Assembly (NCBI RefSeq): GCF_036226605.1
Contig: NZ_CP109000.1
Coordinates: 5,700,501 to 5,764,500, forward strand
Direction of reading: 5' to 3'
DNA length: 64,000 bases
DNA from: Streptomyces sp. NBC_00704
GTDB lineage: Bacteria; Actinomycetota; Actinomycetes; Streptomycetales; Streptomycetaceae
In this document: positions 43,977 to 52,492 of the stretch, one piece after another
Layout of the letters: each line of letters opens with the position of its first letter
Position numbering within the stretch: position 1 is the first letter of the stretch
Translations under genes and position numbers: made by a program
The notes under the pieces: generated by a model
Told to the model about the DNA's origin: nothing
Databases searched by the model: none
What the model saw: the letters and a program-made list of their open reading frames with translations, nothing else

Positions 43977-45070
43977 CCGAACTCAGCAAGAGCGGAGCGG
44001 CCGTGGGCGAGCCCTCCCCCGCTTCGCCCGCGCCGACCGCCTTCCTCGAAGTGCGCGACCTCAAGGTGCACTTCCCCACCGACGACGGCCTGGTCAAGTC
44101 CGTCGACGGACTCAGCTTCCAGCTGGAGAAGGGCAAGACCCTCGGCATCGTGGGCGAGTCCGGCTCCGGCAAGTCGGTGACCTCGCTGGGCATCATGGGC
44201 CTGCACACCGCCGGCCAGTACGGCAAGCGCAAGGCGCAGATCTCCGGCGAGATCTGGCTGGACGGCACCGAGCTGCTGTCCGCCGACCCCGACCACGTGC
44301 GCAAGCTGCGGGGCCGCGAGATGGCGATGATCTTCCAGGATCCGCTGTCCGCGCTGCACCCGTACTACACGATCGGCCAGCAGATCGTGGAGGCGTACCG
44401 CATCCACCACGACGTCGACAAGAAGACCGCCAAGCGCCGTGCGGTCGAGATGCTCGACCGGGTGGGCATCCCGCAGCCGGACAAGCGGGTGGAGAGCTAC
44501 CCGCACGAGTTCTCCGGCGGTATGCGCCAGCGCGCGATGATCGCGATGTCGCTGGTCAACAACCCCGAACTGCTCATCGCGGACGAGCCGACGACCGCCC
44601 TGGACGTGACCGTCCAGGCGCAGATCCTCGACCTCATCCGCGACCTGCAGAAGGAGTTCGGCTCCGCGGTCATCGTCATCACCCACGACCTGGGCGTCGT
44701 CGCCGAACTCGCCGACGACATCCTGGTGATGTACGGCGGCCGCTGCGTCGAGCGGGGCCCGGCCGACAAGGTGTTCTACGAGCCCCGGCACCCCTACACC
44801 TGGGGTCTGCTCGGCTCGATGCCGCGTCTGGACCGCGACCAGCAGGAGCGGCTGATCCCGGTCAAGGGCTCGCCGCCCTCGCTGATCAACATCCCGTCCG
44901 GCTGCGCCTTCAACCCGCGCTGCCCGTACGCGGATCTGCCCAAGGACAACGTCACCCGCACCGTCCGGCCCGAGCTGTCCGAGGTCGGGAGCCGGCACTG
45001 GGCCGCCTGCCACCTGGGCCAGGAGCAGCGGGAGCGTATCTGGACCGAAGAGATTGCGCCGAAGCTGTGA
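43973..45070 (+). CDS. Peptide ABC transporter ATPase (OppD/DppD family)
   Basis: 365 aa. Walker A is VGESGSGKSVTS, signature FSGGMRQRAMIA, Walker B LLIADEPTTALD and switch ITHDLGVV. The C-terminal oligopeptide-transporter extension has the Cys set that in relatives holds an Fe-S cluster (PSGCAFNPRCPYAD, WAACHLG). It powers uptake together with the next gene, whose GTG start overlaps its stop. Confidence 0.96.
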   Translation: MTELSKSGAAVGEPSPASPAPTAFLEVRDLKVHFPTDDGLVKSVDGLSFQLEKGKTLGIVGESGSGKSVTSLGIMGLHTAGQYGKRKAQISGEIWLDGTELLSADPDHVRKLRGREMAMIFQDPLSALHPYYTIGQQIVEAYRIHHDVDKKTAKRRAVEMLDRVGIPQPDKRVESYPHEFSGGMRQRAMIAMSLVNNPELLIADEPTTALDVTVQAQILDLIRDLQKEFGSAVIVITHDLGVVAELADDILVMYGGRCVERGPADKVFYEPRHPYTWGLLGSMPRLDRDQQERLIPVKGSPPSLINIPSGCAFNPRCPYADLPKDNVTRTVRPELSEVGSRHWAACHLGQEQRERIWTEEIAPKL

Positions 45071-46542
45071 GCGACGAAGAGAAAGCGGTGACGATCCCCG
45101 CGCAGGCCGACGGCCGGACCGAGCCGGGAGCCACCCTCACCAAGGACGCCGCCCCCGGCGAGGTCCTGCTCAAGGTGACCGGGCTGCAGAAGCACTTCCC
45201 CATCAAGAAGGGCCTGCTCCAGCGGCAGGTCGGGGCGGTGCACGCGGTCGACGGCATCGACTTCGAGGTCCGCTCCGGTGAGACGCTCGGCGTCGTGGGC
45301 GAGTCCGGCTGCGGCAAGTCCACCATGGGCCGGCTGATCACCCGGCTGCTCGAACCGACCGGCGGCACGGTCGAGTTCGAGGGCAAGGACATCACGCACC
45401 TCGGCGTCAGCGGCATGCGTCCGCTGCGCCGCGACGTACAGATGATCTTCCAGGACCCGTACTCGTCGCTGAACCCCCGGCACACCATCGGCACGATCGT
45501 CGGCGCTCCCTTCAAGCTCCAGGGCGTCGAGCCCGAGGGCGGCATCAAGAAGGAAGTGCAGCGGCTCCTGTCGGTCGTGGGGCTCAACCCCGAGCACTAC
45601 AACCGCTACCCGCACGAGTTCTCCGGCGGTCAGCGCCAGCGCATCGGCATCGCCCGCGCGCTCGCGCTGAACCCGAAGCTGGTCGTGGCCGACGAGCCGG
45701 TCTCGGCCCTGGACGTGTCGATCCAGGCCCAGGTCGTCAACCTGCTCGACGACCTCCAGCAGGAGCTGGGCCTCACGTACGTGATCATCGCGCACGACCT
45801 CTCGGTCGTCCGGCACGTCTCGGACCGCATCGCGGTGATGTACCTCGGCAAGATCGTGGAGCTGGCCGACCGCGACCTGCTCTACAAGTCGCCGATGCAC
45901 CCGTACACCAAGGCGCTGATGTCGGCGGTGCCGATCCCGGACCCGCGGCGCAAGAACGCCAAGAGCGAGCGGATCCTGCTCAAGGGCGACGTGCCCTCGC
46001 CGATCTCCCCGCCGAGCGGCTGCCGGTTCCACACCCGGTGCTGGAAGGCGACGGAGATCTGCAAGACCACCGAGCCGAAGCTCGTCGAGCTGCGGACCGG
46101 TCAGCAGGTCGCCTGCCACCACCCGGAGAACTTCGAGGACCAGGCTCCGCAGGACACCGTTCTGCTGACCGCCGCGAAGGAGGCGGCGGAGCTGGTGGCC
46201 GACGAGGTGCTGGCGGAGTCGGCGGAGACGTCGGCGGCGCTGGCGGCCGAGGCCGCGGAGGCTCCGAAGACCGCGAAGACCGCGGAGGCCGCGAAGGACG
46301 CCGAGGCTCCGAAGACCGCTGAGGTCACCAAGGCCACCGAGGCCACCGAGGCCACGGAGGAGGCTCCCGAGCCCGCCGAGGCGGCGGCCCCCGAGCCGGC
46401 CGTCGTCGCCGAGCCCGGCAAGCTCGCGAAGGCCGAGCCGGCAGCTGCGACCGAGGCCGCCGGGACCGAAGGGTCCGAGGAGTCCGGGGAGTCCGGGGAG
46501 TCCGGGGAGTCCGAGGGGCGCCAGGAGTCAACCGACAAGTAG
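45067..46542 (+). CDS. Peptide ABC transporter ATPase (OppF/DppF family) with long Ala/Glu-rich tail
   Basis: 491 aa from GTG 45067. Residues 30-360 are a normal OppF: Walker A VGESGCGKSTMG, signature FSGGQRQRIGIA, Walker B LVVADEPVSALD, and the C-terminal Cys motif PSGCRFHTRCWKATEIC. The last 125 or so residues form an acidic, Ala/Glu/Thr/Lys-rich low-complexity tail absent from typical OppF (about 330-350 aa). It ends in repeated ESG units from a 9-nt DNA repeat (GAGTCCGGG) near 46479-46515. The tail is probably disordered and cytoplasmic; its role is unknown. Confidence 0.95.
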   Translation: MSDEEKAVTIPAQADGRTEPGATLTKDAAPGEVLLKVTGLQKHFPIKKGLLQRQVGAVHAVDGIDFEVRSGETLGVVGESGCGKSTMGRLITRLLEPTGGTVEFEGKDITHLGVSGMRPLRRDVQMIFQDPYSSLNPRHTIGTIVGAPFKLQGVEPEGGIKKEVQRLLSVVGLNPEHYNRYPHEFSGGQRQRIGIARALALNPKLVVADEPVSALDVSIQAQVVNLLDDLQQELGLTYVIIAHDLSVVRHVSDRIAVMYLGKIVELADRDLLYKSPMHPYTKALMSAVPIPDPRRKNAKSERILLKGDVPSPISPPSGCRFHTRCWKATEICKTTEPKLVELRTGQQVACHHPENFEDQAPQDTVLLTAAKEAAELVADEVLAESAETSAALAAEAAEAPKTAKTAEAAKDAEAPKTAEVTKATEATEATEEAPEPAEAAAPEPAVVAEPGKLAKAEPAAATEAAGTEGSEESGESGESGESEGRQESTDK

Positions 46543-46559
46543 GGCATGACGAGTTAGTA

Positions 46560-46577
46560 AAGTCATGTACATGCCTT
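46560..46577. promoter_or_regulatory. 18-bp near-perfect palindrome before M1 peptidase gene
   Basis: The sequence AAGTCATGTACATGCCTT is AAG-N-CATGTACATG-N-CTT, palindromic except for one central-flank pair. It lies 62 bp upstream of the peptidase start and 18 bp after the transporter operon stop, in a 96-bp gap that is AT-richer than its surroundings. It could be a regulator binding site; the cognate protein is unknown. Confidence 0.5.
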
Positions 46578-46638
46578 AACGGGAGAGTGCAGAGTCGTCC
46601 GCGTCCGGTACCACGGCACGCGCTCGAAGGGACGACTC

Positions 46639-48030
46639 ATGGCACTCTCCCGTTCGGCACGTCGGGGGGCCCTCGCGACAGCGGCGGCCTCCCTCCTCGT
46701 CATCGCCGCCTCCTCCGCCCCCACCCCGGGCTCCGACGGAATCGGCGACGCCTACTTCCCGCGGCTCGGCAACGGCGGCTTCGACGCCCGCCACTACGAC
46801 CTCTCCCTCGCCTACGACCCCGACACCGACCGCCTCGACGGGCGGACGACGATCACCGCCCGGGCCACCCAGAGCCTGTCGTCCTTCGATCTGGACCTGC
46901 AGAAACTCGAGGTATCCCGGGTCGAAGTGGACGGCAGAAAGGCGCGGTTCACCCGCGTCGGCGACGAGATCCGCATCGTCCCGCGCGCAGCGATCCGCAA
47001 GGGGCGGACCTTCGAGGTGGCCGTGACCTACGGCGGCGTCCCCGAACCCCTCGGCGGCCCCATCGTCTTCGGCTCCTCCTACGGGTGGATGAAGACGGCC
47101 GACGGCGTCTTCGTGGCCTGCGAGCCCAACGCCGCCTCGACCTGGTTCCCGTCCAGCGACCACCCCTCGGACAAGGCCGCCTACGACATCCGCGTCAAGG
47201 CGCCCCGCGGCCTGACCGCGGTCTCCAACGGCCGGCTCGTCTCGACGTACGACAAGGGCGCCTCGACGTACACGCACTGGCGCGAGACGAAGCCCATGGC
47301 CAGCTACCTCGCGACCGCCACCATCGGGAAGTTCGACGTGCGGACCGGGAGGACGCCCGGCGGCATACCGATCTACGTCGCGATCGACCCGGTGCTCGCG
47401 GACGGCAACGCCGTCGACGTGTACGCCGTCACCGCCGCGGCCACCGACTACTGGTCGCGGGTCTTCGGCCCGTACCCCTTCGAGGAGACCGGCGCGATCG
47501 TCGACGACATGCCGCAGGCGGGCTTCTCCCTGGAGGTGCAGTCCAAGCCGGCCTACTCGGCCGTCCGCGACGAGTCCACGATCGTGCACGAGCTGGCTCA
47601 CCAGTGGTTCGGCGACTCCGTGTCGGTGGCCCACTGGAAGGACATCTGGCTCAACGAGGGGTTCGCCACCTACGCCCAGTGGCTGTGGGCCGAGCACCAG
47701 GGCGTCCGCTCGGCGCACGACTCCTTCCTGGCCGGCTACGACGCCCGCCCCGCCGGCAACGCCTTCTGGCAGACGGTCGTCGGCGACCCCCAGCGCGACA
47801 CCATGTTCGCCTCCGCCGTCTACCAGCGCGGGGCGATGGCGCTACAGGTCCTGCGCGAGCGGATCGGCGACCGGGCCTTCTTCCGGCTGCTGCCCGCCTG
47901 GACCCGGCTGCACCGCTACGGCAACGCGGACACCGACGACTTCATCCGCCTCGCCGAGAAGGTCTCCGGACGCCAGCTCGACGACCTCTTCCGGACCTGG
48001 CTCTTCACGCCGGGAAAACCGTCCCTGTGA
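46639..48030 (+). CDS. Secreted M1-family zinc metallopeptidase
   Basis: 463 aa from ATG 46639. The N-terminus has a basic signal (ALSRSARRGALATAAASLLVIAASSAP) suggesting export. The N-terminal beta domain leads to a catalytic domain with HELAHQWFGD, followed 18 residues later by the third zinc ligand in WLNEGFATY. The upstream exopeptidase loop reads PQAGFSLEVQS in place of the canonical GAMEN, so aminopeptidase specificity may differ. It lies directly behind the peptide transporter: extracellular peptide trimming followed by uptake is a reasonable inference. Confidence 0.92.
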   Translation: MALSRSARRGALATAAASLLVIAASSAPTPGSDGIGDAYFPRLGNGGFDARHYDLSLAYDPDTDRLDGRTTITARATQSLSSFDLDLQKLEVSRVEVDGRKARFTRVGDEIRIVPRAAIRKGRTFEVAVTYGGVPEPLGGPIVFGSSYGWMKTADGVFVACEPNAASTWFPSSDHPSDKAAYDIRVKAPRGLTAVSNGRLVSTYDKGASTYTHWRETKPMASYLATATIGKFDVRTGRTPGGIPIYVAIDPVLADGNAVDVYAVTAAATDYWSRVFGPYPFEETGAIVDDMPQAGFSLEVQSKPAYSAVRDESTIVHELAHQWFGDSVSVAHWKDIWLNEGFATYAQWLWAEHQGVRSAHDSFLAGYDARPAGNAFWQTVVGDPQRDTMFASAVYQRGAMALQVLRERIGDRAFFRLLPAWTRLHRYGNADTDDFIRLAEKVSGRQLDDLFRTWLFTPGKPSL

Positions 48031-48086
48031 GGTCGGTCCGCCTTGTAATGTAAGGCGAAGGTCGCGCGACGGGTGAGAATGTAGGG

Positions 48087-48743
48087 GTGTACGAGCAAAT
48101 CTTCAGCCCCTCCGTCCAGCACACCCTCGACGTGGTCGGCATCTTCGTCTTCGCCATCTCGGGCGCGCTGCTGGCCGTGCGCAAGAACTTCGACGTGTTC
48201 GGCATCGCCATGCTCGCCGAGGTCACCGCGCTGGGCGGCGGCGTGTTCCGGGACCTGGTGATCGGGGCGGTGCCCCCGGCCGCCTTCACCGACCTGGGGT
48301 ACTTCCTCACGCCGCTGATCGCCGCTCTGCTGGTCGTCTTCCTGCACCCCCAGGTGGAACGCATCCAGCTGGGGGTCAACGTCTTCGACGCGGCGGGCCT
48401 CGGCCTGTTCAGCGTCACGGGGACGACGAAGGCGCACGCCTACGGGCTGAACCTGACCGCGTCGGCGGCCCTCGGGATCGCGACCGCCGTCGGCGGCGGC
48501 GTGCTGCGTGACGTGCTGGCCAACGAGGTGCCCTCGCTGCTGCGCTGGGACCGCGACCTCTACGCGGTCCCCGCGATGGCCGGCGCCGTCATGGTGGCGC
48601 TGTGCATCCGCTACGACGCGCTCACGCCGCTGGCCGGCGGGGTGGCCGCGGTCACCGCTTTCGTCCTGCGGTTGCTCGCGATGCGCTTCCACTGGCGAGC
48701 TCCGCGCGCTTGGAACCGCCGCTCGACGGTGCGTGAGGAGTAG
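48087..48743 (+). CDS. TRIC-type cation channel family (UPF0126) membrane protein
   Basis: 218 aa from GTG 48087. Seven predicted membrane segments form two repeats, each with the family glycine motif: ALGGGVFRDLVIG and AVGGGVLRDVLANEVP. Related proteins from bacteria and archaea form trimeric potassium-permeable channels; physiological role here is unknown. The 3' end overlaps the convergent esterase gene by 92 bp, so the basic tail (RAPRAWNRRSTVREE) is encoded opposite the esterase C-terminus. Confidence 0.9.
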   Translation: MYEQIFSPSVQHTLDVVGIFVFAISGALLAVRKNFDVFGIAMLAEVTALGGGVFRDLVIGAVPPAAFTDLGYFLTPLIAALLVVFLHPQVERIQLGVNVFDAAGLGLFSVTGTTKAHAYGLNLTASAALGIATAVGGGVLRDVLANEVPSLLRWDRDLYAVPAMAGAVMVALCIRYDALTPLAGGVAAVTAFVLRLLAMRFHWRAPRAWNRRSTVREE

Positions 48744-49887
48744 AGCCCTTTCCGTCGACGACCGCGCGCTGGCCCATCTGGGTCGTCAGCCAGCGGAACG
48801 CCGGCGCCACCTGCGGCCGCCACAGCCCCATGGTGTGCCCGCCCGCGTTGCGCGGGATGTACACCACGTGCACCGTGGTCGGGGCCTTCGCCTCCTGGCG
48901 CAGGGCCATGGCCGCCTCGTAGCCGTCGTGCGGCTGGCCCGACAGGTAGAGCGCCACCGGCGGCGGGGCGACCGCCTTGCGCAGCAGCAGGTAGGGGTTG
49001 TTCTCCCGGCGCAGCCTGGCGTCCTGCGCGGCGAGCGAGTCGCGCTCGACCACCGGGTCGTTGTAGCCGGACAGGCTCACCGCCGCCCGGTAGCGGTCGG
49101 GGTGGGCGACGGCGAGCTTGGTCGCGCAGTGCCCGCCCGCCGAGTACCCGGCCAAGGCCCAGCCCTTGGGCGCGGGCAGGGCCCGGAAGTTGTCCGTGAC
49201 CATCTTCGGCACGTCCACGCTGAGCCAGGTGTCGGCGTTGACGGTGCCCGCGACGTTGGCGCAGCCGGTGTCCACACCGGGCAGCAGGGTGGTGCGGGGG
49301 GCGACCAGGATGAAGGGCGCGACCTTGCCCTCGCGCATCAGCGGGGCCAGCTGCTCGTGCACGTGCAGCGTGCTGTACCAGGTCTTGGCGGAGCCCGGGT
49401 AACCCGGCAGAAGCTCCACGACGGGGAAGGGGCGGTGCTTGTAGGCCGGCTCGTCGTACTGCGGGGGCAGCCAGACGTAGACCTCGGCGTTGACGCCGGA
49501 CACGCGTCCCTGCACCTGGGTGACGCGCACCCCGCCGGCCGCGTGCATCCCGGGGCCCTCGGCCCGGGTGAACTTCTGCCGCACCCGCGGCAGCCGGTCC
49601 AGCGCGATGCCGCCGGTGCCGTCGGCGCCCAGGTCGGCGGCCTGCTGCACATGGGAACCGGTGCCCAGCAGGTCGGCCCAGGTGTCGTACAGGCCGTTGG
49701 AGTTGTTGACCAGCACGAAGACCAGGCCCACGGCCGTGGTCTGGGCGAACAGCAGCATCATGACCCGGGCCGCGGCGCGCAGGATGCGCGGCCCGCGCAG
49801 TCGCGACCACAGCAGCAGCGGCAGCACGACGGCGACGGCGGACAGCGCGATCAGGGTGTAGAGGAACGGAGTCCCGGTGAGGCTCAT
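48652..49887 (-). CDS. Membrane-anchored alpha/beta hydrolase (esterase D / mycolyltransferase-like)
   Basis: 411 aa. The N-terminus has two to three membrane segments (PFLYTLIALSAVAVVLPLLLW; AARVMMLLFAQTTAVGLVFVLV), then an exported esterase domain. The nucleophile elbow is GYSAGGHCAT, with an acid/His region ending VYIPRNAGGHTMGLWRPQ. EVYVWLPPQYDEP and VVELLPGYPGSAKTW are typical of the putative-esterase/antigen-85-like family in Streptomyces. The product faces outside the membrane; the substrate is unknown. It is convergent with and overlaps the TRIC-type gene. Confidence 0.9.
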   Translation of the reverse strand: MSLTGTPFLYTLIALSAVAVVLPLLLWSRLRGPRILRAAARVMMLLFAQTTAVGLVFVLVNNSNGLYDTWADLLGTGSHVQQAADLGADGTGGIALDRLPRVRQKFTRAEGPGMHAAGGVRVTQVQGRVSGVNAEVYVWLPPQYDEPAYKHRPFPVVELLPGYPGSAKTWYSTLHVHEQLAPLMREGKVAPFILVAPRTTLLPGVDTGCANVAGTVNADTWLSVDVPKMVTDNFRALPAPKGWALAGYSAGGHCATKLAVAHPDRYRAAVSLSGYNDPVVERDSLAAQDARLRRENNPYLLLRKAVAPPPVALYLSGQPHDGYEAAMALRQEAKAPTTVHVVYIPRNAGGHTMGLWRPQVAPAFRWLTTQMGQRAVVDGKGSTPHAPSSGGSKRAELASGSASRATAGRKR

Positions 49888-50030
49888 GCCTTAGCAGAGG
49901 GAAAACGGGGCGTCGAGGTTACGGACGAGTTCGGACACTTACCAAGAAATTGCAGAGGCGGGCTGAGGATACGCCCGTACGGCCCTATGGAAAGCTACCG
50001 CTTAGTAATGCCATGTTGTACCGTGCAGCC

Positions 50031-50891
50031 ATGGCAGAAGCAGCTATGGCGACGGCGCGGCGGGCCACCGTCGGGGACAGCGAGTTCGACCGGGACACCG
50101 CGCTCACCCGCCGCGAGCCCGGCGTCTACGACATCGACCTGTCGGCCGGCTGGACGATCATCAGCGCGGTCAACGGCGGTTACCTCCTCGCCGTCCTCGG
50201 GCGCGCGCTCGCGGACGCCCTGCCGCACCGCGACCCGTTCACGATCACGGCGCACTACCTGACCGCCTCCCAGCCGGGCCCGGCTGTGGTCCGCACGGAC
50301 GTGGTCCGCACCGGCCGCACCCTGTCCACCGGCCAGGCCTCGCTCCTCCAGTACGACGAACACGGCGCGGAGGTCGAGCGGATCCGCGTCCTCGCCTCCT
50401 ACGGCGACCTGGACGCCCTGCCGGACGACGTCCGCACCACCGCGCAGCCGCCCGCGATCCCGCCCCTCGACCAGTGCTTCGGCCCCGAGGACGGGCCGGC
50501 GCCGGTCGACGGCAGCTCCGCCATCACCGAGCGCCTGATGCTCAAGCTCGACCCGTCCACCCTCGGCTGGGCGCTCGGACAGCCCTCCGGCAAGGGCGAG
50601 ATGCGGGCCTGGTTCGGCCTCAAGGACGGCCGCGACCACGACCCGCTGTCCCTGCTGCTCGCCGTGGACGCGCTGCCGCCCACCGCCTTCGAGATCGGCC
50701 TGCGCGGCTGGGTCCCCACCGTCGAGCTGACGGTGCACGTCCGCTGCCGTCCGGCCCCGGGCCCGCTGCGCGTGTCCATCACCACCCGCAACCTCGCCGG
50801 CGGCTTCCTGGAGGAGGACGCCGAGGTCTGGGACAGCGCGGACCGGCTCGTCGCCCAGTCGCGCCAGCTGGCCCGGGTCAGGCTCGGCTGA
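50031..50891 (+). CDS. TesB-like acyl-CoA thioesterase family protein
   Basis: 286 aa from ATG 50031 (ATG 50046 is an alternative; neither has a clear ribosome binding site, so a leaderless start is possible). Double-hotdog layout: the N-terminal half has WTIISAVNGGYLLAVLGRAL and FTITAHYLTASQPGPAVV, the C-terminal half has LPPTAFEIGLRGWVPTVELTVHVR and LVAQSRQLARV. These phrases are characteristic of TesB-like thioesterases and dehydratase-like relatives. It probably hydrolyses an acyl-CoA. The divergently placed FabR-like TetR regulator 330 bp on suggests a lipid theme. Confidence 0.85.
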   Translation: MAEAAMATARRATVGDSEFDRDTALTRREPGVYDIDLSAGWTIISAVNGGYLLAVLGRALADALPHRDPFTITAHYLTASQPGPAVVRTDVVRTGRTLSTGQASLLQYDEHGAEVERIRVLASYGDLDALPDDVRTTAQPPAIPPLDQCFGPEDGPAPVDGSSAITERLMLKLDPSTLGWALGQPSGKGEMRAWFGLKDGRDHDPLSLLLAVDALPPTAFEIGLRGWVPTVELTVHVRCRPAPGPLRVSITTRNLAGGFLEEDAEVWDSADRLVAQSRQLARVRLG

Positions 50892-51220
50892 CGGGTTCCT
50901 GGCCCCTCCCGTCCCCCGCCCCTCCCAGCTCCTCCTGTCCCCGGCCCCTCCCGTCCCCGGGCCGTACCGGCCCGCACCCCGGATGCCCCGGACGCCCGGA
51001 CGGACTCCCGCTCCGGTGAGGTGACTCGGGGCGCGTGGCGCTCCACCTGGCGGCCCGGGGACAGGGGCCACCCGAGGTGGCCCCGGGCGCTGTCGGTCGA
51101 GTGCGCTCCGGGCTCTCCTCGTCGTCTCGTCCCCGGAGCCGTCGCGCGGGAAGCGTGCGCCGAAGCCCGTCCGCCGCGTCCCCGCGCGGGCCCCGCTCCT
51201 GCCGCGGCTCCCGCGCCCGT
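50892..51220. other. 329-bp GC-rich gap with a 16-bp direct repeat
   Basis: No gene is supported. A pyrimidine-rich direct repeat GGCCCCTCCCGTCCCC occurs at 50901-50916 and 50943-50958. The gap separates two convergent genes (thioesterase and TetR) and should contain their terminators, but no single strong stem stands out. Confidence 0.5.
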
Positions 51221-51847
51221 TCAGTCCAGCCAGTGGTGGCGGCCGATGCTGATGAGCCGCATCTGACGGGTCGCGCGCAGGCCGACCCGCTCGCGCTCCT
51301 CCGGCGAGGCCTCCAGCGTCTCCAGGAACAGCGAGGCCGTGATGAGCATCTGGTCGACGTAGAGATGCGCGAGCATCAGCAGGTCGTCGTCGCTCCACCC
51401 CTGCGCCTGGGCGTCCTTGGCCAGCTCGGTCTTCACCTCGTCGGCGAAGCGGCCCAGTTGGTCGCGGATCGCCTCCCGCACGATCTGCACCCCGCCATGT
51501 CGTTCCCGGGCGATGAAACGGACGTGAGCGGGGTACGCGTTGACGTGACCGGCTATCAACTCGACAGCGCGCTTGATGCGTTCGCCGCTGGAGTCGGCGG
51601 ACGTGACCGTGGTCCGGATCATCGGGTGCAGGCTGCCCAGCGCCTCCTCGACCAGGGCCACGCCGAGATCCGCGGTGGAGCGGAAGTGGCGGTAGAAGGC
51701 GGTCGGGGCGACCCCGACGGCGCGGGTGACCTCGCGCAGACCGAGACTGCTCAGGCTCTGCTCCTCCAGCAGCGCCAGCGCCGCGTCCATGAGTGCCTGC
51801 CGGGTCTTCTGCTTCTGGGCCTGCCGAACGCCGAGGATGTGACTCAT
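51221..51847 (-). CDS. TetR-family regulator, FabR-like
   Basis: 208 aa. It opens MSHILGVRQAQKQKTRQALMDAALALL, then the HTH LGLREVTRAVGVAPTAFYRHF. Both resemble E. coli FabR (ILGVR..[25 protein letters not shown]), a repressor of unsaturated fatty acid genes. The C-terminal ligand domain has RFIARERHGGVQIVREAIRDQ. It probably controls membrane-lipid genes and its own divergent promoter region, which holds inverted repeats. Target genes are not shown by the sequence. Confidence 0.92.
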   Translation of the reverse strand: MSHILGVRQAQKQKTRQALMDAALALLEEQSLSSLGLREVTRAVGVAPTAFYRHFRSTADLGVALVEEALGSLHPMIRTTVTSADSSGERIKRAVELIAGHVNAYPAHVRFIARERHGGVQIVREAIRDQLGRFADEVKTELAKDAQAQGWSDDDLLMLAHLYVDQMLITASLFLETLEASPEERERVGLRATRQMRLISIGRHHWLD

Positions 51848-51854
51848 GTCATCC

Positions 51855-51940
51855 AGTTAACAACTGTTCTCCGGAATTGAAAAGCCGCGGGAGGCGCTAG
51901 ACTCAAGAGTCAGTGAACAAGTGTAACCACAACTGTTCAC
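51855..51940. promoter_or_regulatory. Probable TetR operator region with repeated ACAACTGTT
   Basis: The divergent region holds ACAACTGTT at 51860-51868 and again at 51929-51937. The second copy is part of an inverted repeat whose outer arms are GTGAACA (51913-51919) and TGTTCAC (51934-51940). The first copy follows AGTTAAC just above the TetR start. Sites on both sides suggest autoregulation and control of the small membrane-protein genes. Confidence 0.6.
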
Positions 51941-51969
51941 CCAAACTTCACGGAGGGGGATCCGATCCC

Positions 51970-52134
51970 ATGCTGTTCCTCGTCGCCGCACTGCTTCTGC
52001 TGGGCGTCGTCATGGGCACCGTCGCCCATGCGCCGTTCGCCTTCACCGCCGTCGCCGCCGCCGTGATCGCCGCCTGGCTCGGCATCTTCGCGCTGCGCGA
52101 GCGCCACGGCCGCCGGCACAACCCGACCCGCTGA
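51970..52134 (+). CDS. Small two-segment membrane protein
   Basis: 54 aa from ATG 51970, chosen over the in-frame GTG at 51913 because GGAGGGGG lies 10 nt upstream and because the longer start sits inside the operator palindrome. It has two hydrophobic segments (LFLVAALLLLGVVMGTVAHAP and FTAVAAAVIAAWLGIFAL) and a basic tail. The function is unknown; it is divergent from the TetR gene and followed by another small membrane protein. Confidence 0.75.
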   Translation: MLFLVAALLLLGVVMGTVAHAPFAFTAVAAAVIAAWLGIFALRERHGRRHNPTR

Positions 52135-52166
52135 CCGCCCCGCACACCGACAGGAGTCGACCGACC

Positions 52167-52433
52167 ATGCAGCTCACCGCACCGGCCACCCGCCGCACCG
52201 GAGTCCGCGACGCCGACGGCATGGCCGTCGCGTCCTTCATCCTCGGCCTGCTCGGCCTGCTCGTGCTCAACATCTTCCTCGGCCCGGTCGCCATCGTCCT
52301 GGCCGCGGCGGCCCTCTGGCGCGGCACGGCCCGCCGCGGCCGCGCCTACCTCGGTCTCGCGCTGGGCGTCGCCGACCTGCTGGTCCTGGTGGCGTTCATG
52401 CAGGCGGACTCGACCGTCTCCTGGAGCTTCTGA
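52167..52433 (+). CDS. DUF4190-type small membrane protein
   Basis: 88 aa from ATG 52167 (CAGGAG upstream). It has two membrane segments of the DUF4190 type (MAVASFILGLLGLLVLNIFLGPVAIVLA, then RAYLGLALGVADLLVLVAFM). This domain is common in actinobacterial envelope proteins of unknown function. It lies 32 bp after the previous small membrane gene, probably in the same transcript. Confidence 0.85.
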   Translation: MQLTAPATRRTGVRDADGMAVASFILGLLGLLVLNIFLGPVAIVLAAAALWRGTARRGRAYLGLALGVADLLVLVAFMQADSTVSWSF

Positions 52434-52492
52434 CCGTCGAGCCCACCTGGCATCGAGGCGCGCCGCCGGGCCCCCGTAGAATCGGGGCCACC

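Noticed and set aside
50001..50030. Shared TTAGTAA-type element before the thioesterase and the M1 peptidase
   Set aside because: The two sites agree only over TTAGTAA and a loose CATG; the second is not palindromic, so chance similarity is likely.
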